Of a stretch of DNA of 64,000 bases, positions 1-13,515 are shown in pieces; the stretch's first letter is position 1, and the number at the start of each line of letters is the position of its first letter. The stretch lies in the NCBI GenBank assembly GCA_037013685.1, contig CM072892.1, forward strand, positions 13,955,501 through 14,019,500, read 5' to 3'. The translations under genes and the position numbers were made by a program. This stretch comes from Acridotheres tristis. Its lineage: Eukaryota; Chordata; Aves; Passeriformes; Sturnidae. The notes under the pieces were generated by a model. That model was not told the DNA's origin. It was given only the letters and a program-made list of their open reading frames with translations, and did no database searches.

Positions 1-3000
1 GGTTTGTTCACATTTTTAAGATTTACAGAGTTTATGCTTGGCATTGGATCTGTTGCTCAGAAGATGACATATATTAACATAATTTATTCCTGTTCCTAGC
101 TGGTTCACTGCCTAGCTTGATAATATCTCCCCCCACTGAACTGCCTTGCAAGCTGAACTGCACATTGGTACAGTGAGAGAAGCAGCCAAAGATGTGCTTG
201 GAGTGAAAGCAACATGCCTTGGCCCCAGGAACCACACAGGGCTCCCTGTTGGGTGTCAATGACTGCTGGAAAACCCAATCTTGTCCTGAGGCAGAAATCT
301 CGCATGTCCCCTAACATTCCTGCACTCATGGTGTCTGACTACAAAGCTGTGTGATCACAGCTTGCACAAATTAACTGAAGTACAAAGACAAATAAGAGAC
401 TATAAACTTCCTGAGTTCTATAATATGACATGTAGATTTACCACGTTGGAACAATGTCAAAGGTGGTTGTATCTGAGCTCTGCAGGCACTACAAAAATTC
501 TCTGCTGTGGACAAGGGATTTCTGTACACCATCACCACTACAAAATTAAGTGCTTAACACACTAGCATTGTGAGACCAATTTAATATCCATTGCAGGAGT
601 CTGATGGTATCAAACGGCAGACAATACACTGAGCCCAGTGAATAGCTAAGGCATCCAGTGATAAAGAAATGAAATGCTAGTGATCATATCAAGAGTGCCT
701 TGTGCAGTTAGATTATGCTTCTTTCTTAAAGCGAGGATTTCCTGCTTTAGAAAACAGCCTTTCCTGAAACCCAGATAGCTCAAACCTATTGCAAGAACCA
801 GGCCAAAACCAGCTAAGCTGGAAAAGAAAAAGGTGAATTTTCACCTGGCTGATGACAGCTTTAGGGACATGGGCTGGAGGAGCTGAGCCGTTTCTAGTGT
901 GGGATCTCAAAACTGGTCTTGGGGCTCATCTAGTTTGGTTACAATCTTGATCTCAGTATGAAAGACAGCAGAGCACTGATGAACCATGCCAATGAGATAA
1001 ATTGCTTGATATCTTCATTACAGAGAACAATAGGAATATCTTGCAGAGAGAAGGGGATGATACTAGTAAAGTCTCAGAGGTGGAATGGTAAAAGGAAAAG
1101 GCTGTAAGTCCTGAAGCATATCAGTTCCCCAAGAATATTAGCTAGTGATGCTCTTTTATTTGTCTTGCTGTAGTGGAAGCACAGAAGAGCTGTTCAGAGG
1201 GCACAAACCTCCACTCAAGTCTCCCTCACTGACGTGCACGTGGATGTTCTCTAAAGCTTTGCTCTTTGATGCATTACTCCCACCAGACCTCTTCAGCTCA
1301 GTTTAGCCACACCTTTCTCTTAGCAATCGAAATACTGCTCTTTTCCCTGGGAAACAGCATTAGATTCTCATGACTATGTAAAATGTGAAGGTCTAATGGC
1401 CTAATAGTAATTTTCAGTATTGGTCCCTCTGAGCATTAAATATTTAATGAAGAGATTTGCCTTTCATATGAACTGGCTCTGTGCCCTGAAAGCACTTTAC
1501 TTCTAGCACCTTGAGGACATTTTGGCAGCCATTTAAGAAAAAAAAAGAGATTTGCCATCTCGAGCGCCTCCAGCCACTATAATATTTACACTGTTGTCAT
1601 GTATTTGCAATAATGCAGCATTTCCTGCACATTTTCACCATTGTCTTTCACAGGTGTGGCCTTTGAGGAAAGCCCAAGAGTCTCCAACAGCAAAGAGCTT
1701 ACAAAGAAGCTCTTTGGGAAGAAGTAAAGAAGTATTTGTGGCTGACTGGCTGTTGTCACAAAGTCTAATAATGATTTCTTTGAAAGTTACTGCTTTCCTT
1801 ATTTCTTATCTTACAGGTAACTGATGATTTTACTCTTCTGTAACCAACAAAAACATAAAAGGCATTTTAACCTGTCACATTATGTCTGAAAACCACATTT
1901 GCAACTACACAGTCATCTGTGCCAGCAGCTGGACATGTTTCAGTCACTACTGCTGGTTCCATTACTGATGGCTCTGTGCAAGCAGAAGAGTCCTTAGCAC
2001 AGGACTCTAAGTCAGGAATAATGCCTTGTGTATCCTAATGCCTTTCACCACAGGGATATATGGAGAGCTTTGCTGAATAATGGCACAGTTTCCAAACAGC
2101 ACTTCAGGCTCTGACAACAGAATAGGCTAGAAATTATCTAACAATGACTGTATAATGCTTAGGTGAAATTAGAGCTTTAATTTTGAACAGGTGAAGTCCA
2201 GAAGAGATGATATTTACCCAGGTTGCTCAGGTTAGCACCTTTAATGCATGGGTTTCTGAAGGTGGTCCTAGTTTAGTTTAGAACTTCTGACAACAGCTAC
2301 ATGAAACTATATACTCAGATTTCAACCTCCTGACTCGATTTTCTTGTGGATCATCGCAGAGAATGGTCCCTAGCATTGCTGATTTGTGTCAAGGAAGGCA
2401 ATACAAATGTGACATGATACTCATTGTCTAAATGACAGGTTGTCTTTATAAAAGAATTTGAGGATTTATTTTAAATTTTACATTCTTTTAAAAACTAAAA
2501 TCAGAGTGTGGCAGTTCAATTCCCTTCTCAAGGAGAAGCCTAGTCTGTAAACTGCTTAACTTCTTAAATTATAAACTTCAAAAAGCCATTTTGCCTTGTC
2601 CTTCCTAGGTCAAACACATCCTCCTACACTGTTGTTTCTTGAGCATCTGGGACAGTCGTTTTATATTATTTTCCTGTATCTGCTCCTCACTTTGCCAGTA
2701 CATGAAGTATTTGCAAAGGGAAAGAAGTCAGTTTTCAGATAGCATAGTTAGAAATCACCATACTTTATATGTTGTAGAGAAAAGCTCAAAACCAGATGTG
2801 CCTGTTAGAAATGGTGTGTAATTCACACTATAGTGAACTTCAAACTCTATTGCAATTATCTTGATAGCAACAGCAGATTAAAATTTTATATAATCCAAAT
2901 GGAGCCTATTTTTCTACTGAAAACACAGAGGAACTCTAATGACAACAGTTCTTTAATGAGGATACACCCTATCTCTATTAGAACTTTAGTGTTCAAATAA

Positions 3001-3454
3001 ATGCTGATAGAGATTTAGTGATTGAACTGTACAAACATGGATGTGACTTTCAACACTGAGTCATCTAGAAGGTTCAGGACACTTTTCCAGCCAAGAAGTA
3101 GTAAAATTTACAATGCTGATTTACAACAGTCAGTGTTTGGATTACAGTTTTAATTTTGCCTTTTCATGCTTTGCCAGTGTAGAAATTAAATTGTGCACTA
3201 ATTTATTGTTATCCCTTTGTTAGCAACAGGAGATGACAGAGCCCTGCTGGAACCTCGTGCAGACAGTTTGTTTTTCACTCTGCATATACAGTTTCTGAGC
3301 ACTGGTGTTCACAAAAAAGATATGTCCTATTTGCTTTTTCCAGAATGTCAGACCAACAAAAAAATACAGGGTGACAATTTAGTTAGAGAGACAGATTCCC
3401 TTAGTATATGCCACAGCTCCTTCAAAGAGCTATTGTACCCAAAGCCAACAAAAA
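1..3454. other. Non-coding stretch, no gene seen
   Basis: AT-rich unique sequence. Open frames here are at most 90 codons and have no recognisable domain. The part from about 1,365 to 1,640 contains ATTAAATATTTAATG and TGCAATAATGCAGC motifs of the kind seen in conserved non-coding elements. No repeat family was recognised. Confidence 0.6.
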
Positions 3455-3885
3455 GATAAAGCTTATATTTTTGTCATTGATGCAGACAGTGGAAGCAAGC
3501 TCACCCTCAGCAAGTTTGCCAATAACCCAAGTTGTGTGGTGCAGGTGACTGACACACTGGAGGGAAGGGATGCCATCCAGAGGGAAGGAATTCCACTGGA
3601 GAGAAGAGATGCTTGGGAGGTGAGCCTATGCAAACCTCAGGAGGTTCAACAAGCCAAGTTCAAGATGCTGCCCCCGGGTTGGGGCAACCCCTGATATCAA
3701 CACGAGCTGGGATGGAGAGCAGCCCTGGCAAGGAGGGCTTGGGGTGCTGGGGAATGAGAGGCTGGACATGAGCCAGCAATGTTCACCTGCAGCCCAGAAA
3801 GCCAAGTGTGTCCCAGACTGCACCCAAAGCAGAATGGCCAGCAGGGCCAGGGAGGGGGTTCTGCCCCTCTGCTACAGCTGCTGGA
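3455..3885 (+). mobile_element. CR1 LINE fragment, ORF2 RT C-terminal part
   Basis: Translating the plus strand through frameshifts gives a degraded CR1 reverse-transcriptase tail. First comes DADSG, then LTLSKFAN, matching the family's LSKFADDT active-site region, then VTDTLEGRDAIQRE. Later, in another frame, come GNERLDMSQQC, PAAQKA, and ASRAREGVLPL, matching the conserved CR1 thumb/C-terminal stretch. The catalytic Asp-Asp pair is changed to Asn-Asn. At least one stop (after WGNP) and frameshifts make it dead. The piece is cut at both ends: it stops before the rest of the C-terminus and the 3' UTR, which is atypical because CR1 copies are usually truncated only at the 5' end. A later deletion probably removed the rest. 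Confidence 0.88.
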
Positions 3886-6120
3886 TCATTTCTTCTGGTA
3901 CCTTAAACTCATATTACTACAGCTATGTAGGAGATAGCTTCTAAAGTGTTGGAGGAGGGGAATTTTCATTTCCTATTAAAATGACTATCAAAACAGAAAA
4001 TTCCTGGAGAAACTGATTTTCAAAGAAAGATTTTTCACAAAAGATTTGGGTAATATAACAGAAAATATTTTAAAGTTGTCATTTCTTATCTTGAAAAATG
4101 GAGAAAATGCCCTGACTGCTCACAGTTTAGCAAGTGACCCAGATCCACTTTTGCTCTCTCTGGCCAACTAAGAGTTTAATATCTTTACAAAGTGGAGTAG
4201 TTTAAAAAAAAAATAAACCAAAAAAATCAGAGACTGCAAGAGCCTAATTCACTACAGTTTATCCCTCAGGCACACGCTAAAAAAGGAAGATGCCTCTTTC
4301 AAAATCCCTTATCAGTGCTCCCCATTCCCAGGCAGATTTATTCTCTGTGTATGATTTGTTCTGTGGTTTGTTTTCTTGCTTTTGTTAAAAATGTCAAGAT
4401 CCTTCACCAGTTTTTCTCTGGAACAGAAATGTCTTCTGACCAGCTCTGTTAATTTTGAAAAATATTCTGATTTAAGTTAACCATGTCGCCATTGACCTTG
4501 TGACCCATCACTTTTGCCACCACTGTAGGAGAGAAAGCACAGTGCAGAATTGTGCACAACAGTTTCCTGCAGCAGGCAGCACAGGCTCATGGCAGGACGT
4601 CAGGGCAGGAGCAAGTGAAGGGGAAATGAGTGGATGTGAGGTCTGGAAGGGAACATAACACTGCTAAAGGAAACAGGAGAAGCACTGCTGTTGGGAAGAA
4701 AGGAAGGATGAAGAAGGAGAAATGTTAATGTTGAAATGGAAGGAAGGAAAGAAGGGAAAAAGAGGGATTTAATTTCCCTTAGAGAGTAAAGGGTTCCAAA
4801 CTAAAGAATTAATAAGGATCCTTGCCTAAGTCGGGTATATGCCAGGCTTATGGGAGCTTTATCTGGGGTTTTCATTTAAAATGTTAGAAAACTTAGGTAG
4901 TTTATACAGTTTGGATCTGTATTTTACCCAGCTTCCAAATAGCCCAAAATCTGAAATTATTTTATTCTTGTATTTAAAGTCAAACTTTTCTTTGATTTTT
5001 TAAAGTTATTTGACCAGAGTACATTTATCCTAAGGCAAACTTTATTAATATATTCCACTGAACCCTTTTTTTAAAACCAGAGACAAGTGTGCAGTGGAAA
5101 CTACTTAACCCGTCTTTAGAAATACATGATACAAAGAGTAGAAGACTGGAACTTCAGATGTCTCATACTGCACAGTTATGAGCTGTAGTATAATTTAAAT
5201 GCCAAATTGGAGACTACATCTATTGTAGAAGAAAATGAATTGCTGTATTCTTACATTTCCAGAAAAGACTGTTCCCGAAGTATTGCAGGAAACTCTTACA
5301 TGAAACTGACTTCAGTTTGTTACTTCTACTTCCTTCTACTTCTGGGAAATGTCCCTTTTGCTGACCCAGCTGACTGGAATTTATGAGCTATAAGGTGACT
5401 ATTGTAAAGAAAAAAAGTTCTTCAGAGGAAGACATAATTAGAAGGTGAGGGTACAAAGCTGTCTTATCTTATGCCATCTGCCTCCACATGCTGTTTTAAA
5501 AAAAATATATATGTTATAAATTGAAACTTTTGTGGCAAATATCCCAGCCATTCATGAACTGCATTCATGTCTGATTCATTATGACTGCTTTAGTCAGGTT
5601 GAACTAGTATAATTTTGAAAATGAACTTGCAACTCGCAGAGAAGAAAAAGAATCAGATATGGAGAAAGCTCTTAAGTTTTAAACTGGTTCCCTTGTTCTG
5701 GTAAATAGCTATTCCAAATTCTTTGCCCTATTTGAATTTGCTATTTACTGTAAATCTCTACACAGATTGCAGTCTTGAAAGCAGATAACTGCTTTTGCTT
5801 ATCTATCTGCCCATGAGGGATAGTCCCAGTTCCTCGTGACTTGGAAATTTAGACATTAACTACAAGAAGTAAAAGATCCTTGCCCAGCAAAGGAAAACAA
5901 ATAAATAAAGGCAACTGGTGTGCTGATCCTAATAGATGCGCACATCAGAAACGTCTGATGAAAATATTTGGCTGTTTTGCACAATGTGAAAAATCTGGGA
6001 GGGAAGTTATGGAGGTTCCACGATTGTCCCCCAGCAATGGGTAGGACAAGGCTGCATGGATATGCAAAGGAACATGCATTTTACTTCCCTGACAAGATTC
6101 TAATAATTCTAAATATGTTT
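3886..6120. other. Non-coding stretch, no gene seen
   Basis: Apart from the purine-rich tract at 4,693-4,767, it appears to be unique AT-rich sequence. No open frame of note, no RNA gene and no recognised repeat. Confidence 0.6.
4693..4767 (+). repeat. Purine-rich low-complexity tract (GGAA-type)
   Basis: Repeated GGAAGGAW/AGAAGGAG units give an almost pure purine strand over about 75 bp, interrupted by one short pyrimidine-containing stretch. No coding sense. Confidence 0.75.
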
Positions 6121-6175
6121 GTGAGTGTGTGTATATATATATGTCTGTGTGTGTATGGAGAGAGAGGAGAGAGAA
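6121..6175 (+). repeat. Compound microsatellite (TG)n-(TA)n-(TG)n-(GA)n
   Basis: GTGAGTGTGTGTATATATAT leads into TGTCTGTGTGTGTATG and then GAGAGAGAGGAGAGAGA. Short, interrupted dinucleotide runs of the sort that vary between individuals. Confidence 0.85.
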
Positions 6176-9100
6176 TTTACACAAAGCAGACACTTCCTGG
6201 TCACCTTCAGTGCCTCACACCTTTTGCCCACTCTTTTGCTGTTTACTTAGGGAGAAAGTTGCTTGTGTGCACTCCCAGCACTAGTAGGACCAGGCACAGG
6301 AAACCTTTCTAGGTGATGCCAAGGTGAACAGCCATCTGCAAGCTGGTCTTGAACAGGTAAAACAGGATTCTGCATGAGGAGCATGTGGGAGGACTCCCCA
6401 GAATACAAACACTGTCAGGTGGGTTTGTGTTAGATGACTCAATCTGAAGAAATAAAGAAAGAAAAATTCATCCTTGAGCTCAGGTACGAGACAGAGATGA
6501 GACTGTTAAAATAAACAACCTGATGACAGTAGGCTGATTGTAAGATTCATTGGCTGAATTAATTGTGACTGAAGCTGTACAGTTACAAAGGCTAGGATTT
6601 GATGCATATTATGGATCCCAGAGCCGGGTTTATCTGTTCTGATAGGTAAAGGAACAGGTATGGCATACATTTCTTTGTAATCTAATTTCACAGCTAGGAA
6701 AATCAGCCTTTCACAGACCTTTTACTCTGGAGACTGAGGCCAGAACAAGACGATGTGTCAATGATATGTTTGTTAAGCAGCTACCAGTGAGCAAGTCGCT
6801 CATCTCTGCTGTTATAGCAATAAGACCTTATCTTCTATAACCTGTCATTACTCTGCTGATGCTGATTTGGAGGGCACTGCAAGCATTCAGCTCAGCTGAG
6901 TATCTAGCCTGTGTAGTTGCTTGTAGCTCTCTTTTCTGTACCTCCATCTGCTTGTTTTCTTGGTGAGCTGTTTTCTGCTGTCTAGCAGGTAGGACCAAGA
7001 GCACAGCTCTGGAGACTCTGCCATACTGCCTGTGTTACACTGATGGGCAGAGGCTTTGGGGATAACCAGGGTGCAAAAGTCTTGCAAGCACAGGGGCAGG
7101 CTGTGCCTCAAGGAGCTTCTAATCTAAGCAAAATCCAAATATAATACAGAATGTAGAATACACCTTATTATAAAGACTGCTGCAGAACGAGGTGAGAAGT
7201 GCATGCAGAGCTGAGCCAAAATCTAGCAACAAGTACTGCAATATTTCTTTTGTCCTACTTACTTGTTTAAGCATCAGGTCCTAGCTTTGAATTATGAAGG
7301 CTTAACAGTTGCTTTTTGTAAAAATCCTCAAAATACCTTATGAAACACTTCCATTTTATTGGCCTGCCCACCACCTGTAGGGAGTTTATCCTTCACATCA
7401 GGAAAGGGCCACATCACTGTGCTCCATGTGTGTGGGTAGAGGGACCTGCTGTCCTTTTGTCACCCATGGCACTTCAGAGCAGCAGCCCTTCAGTCAGTCA
7501 GAGAGCTGATAGGAAATTTTACAACCATGGCAAAGGGACAGACCACCTCCACACTGGGGTGTGGTCCCAAAGGGCTTATTCCTTTCTGCCAAGGCAGGAA
7601 CATTGCAGGAGGAAAAGCACCAATGACCAGTTCTGCCTCTGGGCATACATGCCTAAATCCTGTTAATGTTAAAAAGACCTGGCCCTCTACCATGGATCAC
7701 TCATCCTTTTTTTGTGGCATTTAACTGTAATCTCAGATAAAATAAATGGGAACAATGGATTTCTGCATTTTGACAGCTCCCTTCTCTGCAAATTAACCAT
7801 AGTCTGAACTGTGTCTTTGAAATACCACCACCGTTCTGGCCTATCTCAGTGTGCAAAGCTACTGAATCTGCAAACCTGCATGATCAGATTTGTTTGCAGG
7901 GATCACACAAACCAACCCAACCTTGCTGAATTAAGTTGAGGAGTTAACATGTAGGGGATTTAAATATAGCACAGCAGCAAAAGCAATTAAATCCACCCTT
8001 TCAGGGAACATCAAAAGTCCTGAAGTATTTTGGTGAAGTTTGATATAGCAGCTTTGCCTCAATGTCTGCATGCTTTGGACCTGCCCATTATCAGACCGAA
8101 GGAAAGTGCTTCAGCAGGCAACTCAGCTCCTTGCCTTCCTCTGCTCTGTATACCCTTTGTGCCTGTTCTCCAACATTTAACTTCTAAGTGGGGTGTTGGA
8201 CCATGACCAGAGCCCCTCAGTCCCAGTTCATTAGCTTTACTTCTAAGCAAACAAGGTGTCACCACTGGGGTGGTCACAAGCAGTTACACCTTGATCTGTG
8301 TGAAGCCAACCTGCAGTACCCAAATTTAAAGTAGTACTCTCATCCTCTGTGCTTTCCCTCTGCCTTGGGGCTGGCACAGGACTGGGATGATCTCTCCTCC
8401 CTCTGTCCCTGCTCAGAGCACCCAGCCGAGGGGGAAAGCTGGTTCAGCCATGTGCCTGCCCCCCGTCTGTGAGTCAGCACCCAAAGGCTGCTCTAGGGCG
8501 TGATTCCTCAGCAGCCACACGTTACTAAAGCCCAGGAAAGGCTGGCAAGGGACAGCTTTGGTCTCCACTTTAAAGTACCCCATTCCCTTACAGCTGTGTA
8601 TCAGCCAGGCAGAGGCAGAACTTTTCATCTTGATGTATGAAATATGCCAAATGCAAGAAGGAGGGAAGATAAGCCTTTTGATAAGGTGGGGGAAACTCAT
8701 CTGTATGGAGTACTTGAGAGAGAGATTTAAAAAACCATGAGCCACAAGAGAACAAGGCTAATGAATAATTTTAAAGAAAGGTGGACGTTTTAGCTAAACT
8801 ACATTTTTCTTTTTTTTCTTTAAATTTTATATTGATTAGCATTGCTAATGGTTTCAGGTGTACTTTTGCAGTTGATTTGGTTACTGAGATGGAACTTGTT
8901 TTGAAAGCAGAGCTCTACTTCTGATAAGTATTCCTAGACTTGCAATATGATTTTTTTTCCTACTGTGACTTTAAAAACAGTGGAATTTGAGTGCCTAAGA
9001 GATTTTTTACACCCTTCTTTTAATGAAAAATAGGTTATCGAACACTGGCAATTTTTAAACAATAAATTTTAGGGTCTTCATGATGAATGTCCTAAAATTC

Positions 9101-9848
9101 ACCCAAATTCCTTTTGTTTTCTGCCCAAGAAATACTTGAAATATTAAAGAGCTACCAGAATTTTTAAAGCTGTTTTCCTGTGCAAGGATGAGATACTTAT
9201 TTCAGGAAGCTCTAACTCTGTAGGAAAGGCAGTTCTTTTGTTAGATTGTTGGTACAAAATGTTCAGGTAATGCTGAGTAACTCAATTAATCTTGTTCTCG
9301 CATGTACTCAGGAGCCCAGGGGAAAACCTGACAAAGATTTACTGGAGGTGTCTCTGATCTGCTATTCCAAGGTCTTTATTAACTTGAGTGTATTTATCCC
9401 TTCTGATTGTGTTTTTACTGTTCACACTGAAAACAAGACAAATACATTTGGAAGTCTATAAATGAACCTGGTGTGCTAAGACACTTCTCTTAATTTTTTT
9501 CTTAATGATTGCACATTATCAGAGACAAGATAAAGTCATATGACTGATATTACTCAATATGCTGATACTTCAGTCTTAGAGACTCATATGTGAAAATAGA
9601 GACTTCTTTTACCTAGATAACTGTTCTCTAGTTTCTAAGAAAAATATGTACAACTGTTTAAGATAAAAGTGTACCCCTGTCTTAGGAGATGGCATCTCTA
9701 AGATTACATACAAAATGTTAAAACAAGAATTCTAATGGCTAACTATTTGAACATTTTTGGCTTTATGGCTATTTGCAGCACTAAGAAGGCTGCTTAGGAT
9801 ACTAAGTAATGGAAAATGAATAGCTAAAAGTGTAGCATATATTTCAAC

Positions 9849-9863
9849 TTTTTTTTTTTTTTT
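9849..9863 (+). repeat. Poly(T) run of 15
   Basis: Uninterrupted run of 15 T residues. No retroposed unit is visible ending here, so it is treated as simple sequence. Confidence 0.9.
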
Positions 9864-11703
9864 GTTATTCTAATTACAGTACCACTACTAAGCTCTTTGT
9901 TTTCATCAGCACCTTAAAAGTCAAGCTCCTATTGATTTTTAAAATATTTCATACAGATTTAAAAAAATTAATTAATAATGTAGCTTAAATGTCATCCACA
10001 ACCATTCTTCTTTGTAGTATAAGTTTCAAAGGTTTAGCCTTTGCCTTTCAATCAGTGCAGATGAGACAGATTAGCAGTGTAAAGTACACATACATGCATA
10101 TCCAAATCCTGCCCAACAAAGTTTACAATCAAAATAATAAACAGAGAAAAAATTATCAGTATGTACAGAAAATAATTCACTTTTGTTTCTCCCTACTATT
10201 TTGTAGGTAATTTCTCAGCCAAAACCAAAGCTAGCTGCTTGTACTTTCTGATTATTTTTGTGAGATGAAAGAAACAGTGCCCATGGTGTGATTACAGACA
10301 TGAAGTGTCACCTGGATAGGAGAAATCTTTACTCTCCAGTACACGAGACAGTATCTGTGGCAGATGAAGTATCCTGTGGCTTTGATACACTGGATACTTT
10401 GAAATAAAACGGTTTTTTTTCTGTAAATATTACAGCGCTGCAAAACCCAATAAGTTAGAAAATCACATTAGCAAAAATCATTTTCTCCTCCATTTTCGTG
10501 GAACAATAATAATATCAGCTCTCTTGCCACTGAACCAGAAACATATTAAGAATTCAATAAGTGGTTTCTAAGAAGCAACAAACCACACTGAATTTACATA
10601 GTAAGAGCTTTTGATATGAAAGAGAAGTGAAAAAACATACCTTGTCTGAAAATTCACCTCTGAGCAGATAGAAATGAGTGAAGTGCAACACGTCTCTGGC
10701 AACAGTTCTCTAGCATGAATGAGTCCCAACTTACGGCTTTACTGCCCCTCCCTGAACACAGCAGACTCATTGCTCTGTTGATGACATCATATTCCTGGAT
10801 TTTCTCCCATACTATATTTTAAAAACAGTGTTTATCTATTGTATCCAGTATGAGACCGCTGATATTTTAATAGGGGTGGCAAACAACACAAATACAGCTA
10901 AGATACTGATGTTCTCCAGTATGTGTATAAAACAGTCATGTGTTTGTACAACAGTTTCCAGAATTGTGCATGAGCATGCACGCAGCTCTTATCATGATTT
11001 GGGGTAATGACGAGCGCATTTTTTATTTTACTGGTGTTAGAGCTAAACAAGCCAGCTTTCTGGAGGACTTGGATCTTTAAAACAGAAAAGATCAAATATC
11101 TCATTTACAGTCTAAGATATCTTTTTTTTCCATGGGAAAAAATTTACTGCTTGTATTCTGGAAGACACTGCTCTTCTTCTCTGACTACTTGGTCTGCTGA
11201 GAACAAGTACAGAATCAAAATACCACTTAAAGATTTAATTGGACCAACATTTCTTCAAGGCTATGGATGAAATTTCTATATGAATCAGAATTATAGCCAA
11301 ACCAGAGCATACCCTCTTACTTACTACATTGACTTTTATTCTGAATATCAGATAATTAACAGAAAACTAATTTTAGACTGTTTATTAGAGGCATAGCTGG
11401 TTTTCCTGTAATATTCATGCAATTACACTGAAATCTGAAACGGCGACCATGGTTGCAGAATTCCACACAAAGGACACATCTTCATTTAAAGGAGAATTGA
11501 GCAGAGAAAAGAACAGTCCACTCCCTTAGTTTGCCACAAAATTCTAATTCTGAAAGTGAACAATTCAGGAAAAACACTGGCCTATATTGTGACTGGTGGT
11601 ATCTACTGGCTCCCATTTTCCATTGGTTTGTCATTTACAGTTCTAGTGCCATACACTTCCTTGGTATGTACTCTGACAGGAATTGCTGCTTTGGTTTTCA
11701 GTT

Positions 11704-11729
11704 CTTTTTCTTTCTCTTTCTCTTTCTCA
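11704..11729 (+). repeat. (TTTCTC)n pyrimidine tract
   Basis: About four hexamer-like units of TTTCTC/TTTCTT followed by AG. The tract looks like a splice acceptor polypyrimidine stretch, but the sequence after it has no convincing exon character. Confidence 0.7.
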
Positions 11730-12284
11730 GAATCTGTTGTGATGGATGCTTGGTACATTTTCTGTCTTTATTGGAACTAGTTGAGTCATGCTCTATGATC
11801 AGCAATATCCCCCCTGGTCTGTCCCTGATTTCCCTGCACTAGTTCCAGTTGGGTTGTGAAATCTTGAGATTCACAATCTCAAAGATCTTCATGCCACATG
11901 GGTTTTTTTCAGTAACTTTTAAAACTCCTTGTGCACTTGAATAAAATTTTTAAGACTACCTCTAGATTTTGGTTTTTTGGCTGATCACGTATTAAATATT
12001 AACATAATTTTGCAAATACAGTGCCTCAAAATTATGCTTTGATTTTAAGAAAAAAATTATGTGTTCATAGGAGGGACTTTACTGGCTCAATTGTAATGAT
12101 GTAATAAAACCCAGCTATGGCCAGATCTGCTCAGCTGCACCTGAGGAATGTGGATAACTTCTAGAAGAGCAGGTGAGGAGTACTCTACAGCTTTTTCAGG
12201 AGGCTGAGGCTGGTGCTACCAGCAGCCAGTCTGCTATGGAGACTTGCTGAATGGTGAAATAAATGTATGCAGCCATCTCAAAAG

Positions 12285-13515
12285 CTTTAGAAAGGCAAAG
12301 CTCTGCAAGGCAGGAGCTAATACAACCAGGGTTGCCCCATCCCAGATGCAGAATCCAGCACTTTCCCTTGTTGAACCTCATACAATTGGTGATTCCCCAT
12401 CTCTTCAATTTGTCAAGGTCTCTCTGCAGGGCCCCTCTGCCCTTGAGGGAGTCAGCAGCTCATCCCAATTTAGTGTTGTTGGCAAACCTAGTATCCCTTC
12501 CAGTTCTGTGGTCAAGTCATTAATGAAGATATTGTAGAGCACAGGGCTGAGGATGGAGCCCTGTGGAACCCCACTGGTGACAGGTCCCCAGTCTGATGTC
12601 ACCCCATTCTCTACAACCCTTTGTACCTGACCTGTGGGCCAGTTACTCACCCAATGAGATTATCCAGCTGTGGATGGATATTTTGTTCAGAAGGATTTTG
12701 TGAGAGTAACAAAAACTTAGCTGAAGTCCAAAAAGATTATGCCTACTGACTTTTCTAGACCAAGTAGGTGGGTTAACTTGTTGTAAAAGGAAATCAGGTT
12801 TTTGATAAGCAGGATTTTCCTCCATAAAATCATGCTGGCTGTGACCAAGGATTGTATTGTCTTTCAGGTGTTTTTCAATACCTCCCTAAGTAATCTTCTC
12901 TATAACTTTACCAGACACTGAAGTGAGACTGATAGGCATGTAATTTCTGAAATCATCCTTCTCGCCCTTCTTGAAAATTGGGACAAAGTTCACCAACTTC
13001 CAGTCAGCTCCAAATTCCCAAGATCACTCAAAAATGATTGAGAGAGACTTTTCAATTACATCAGTCAGCTCTTTGAGGACTCTCAGATTAACCCCATTAG
13101 GCTCCATAGATTTATAGGGATCCAGCTGGAGCAGCAGATCCCACGAAATTTCAGGGTCAGCTGGGAGTTGATCATTCTTGCACTCATTGTCCTCCAGCAC
13201 AAGGGCCCTAAGAACCCCTTGGTTCATCACTGGTGCTGAAGTAAAGAATGCATTAAAAACCTCTGCCTTGTCCCTGTCCCTATTTGTTTTCCTGTGCAGC
13301 CCAGAATGGGCTGATGTTGTTTTTACACTGACTATTGCCATTAATATATTTGGAAAAAATTTTTATTTTCCCCCATGTTTCTGGCAGCTTCAACTCCAGT
13401 TGAGCTTTGGCCATATGGATTTTCTCCCTCCAGTGGTGAGTAGCATCTCTGTGTTCCTCTGTGTCACCTGACCTTGCTGCCACCAGGCATACACTCTGAA
13501 CTGGGTGACGTGGGA
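12285..13515 (-). mobile_element. CR1 LINE ORF2 fragment (linker plus reverse transcriptase), decayed
   Basis: The minus strand encodes consecutive pieces of CR1 ORF2 in shifting frames. From the high-coordinate end they are: GQVTQ and KAQLELKL (linker); KAEVFNAFFTSAPV and LDPYKSMEPNGVNLRVLKEL; VIEKSLSIIFE; NFVPIFKKG, then NYMPISLTSVSGK (RT fingers); the palm signature [15 protein letters not shown] and YNIFINDL (near 12,510-12,570); and finally [18 protein letters not shown]. The YADD-equivalent position reads LPTT, so the active site is lost. Multiple frameshifts and stops are present. The element lacks the ORF2 C-terminus and the 3' UTR. Its minus-strand 3' side breaks off near 12,285 into unrelated sequence containing AATAAA motifs. 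The 5' boundary near 13,515 is approximate. Confidence 0.93.

Larger units (their letters stand above)
6176..12284. other. Non-coding stretch, no gene seen
   Basis: Unique sequence with a somewhat GC-richer part at about 8,340-8,570 and a very AT-rich part at about 8,760-10,200. Overlapping short open frames on both strands around 7.3-7.7 kb and 8.4-8.7 kb show no family resemblance. The last approximately 190 bp (12,090-12,284) has two AATAAA motifs and a composition unlike the CR1 it abuts; it may be an unrecognised repeat. Confidence 0.55.
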
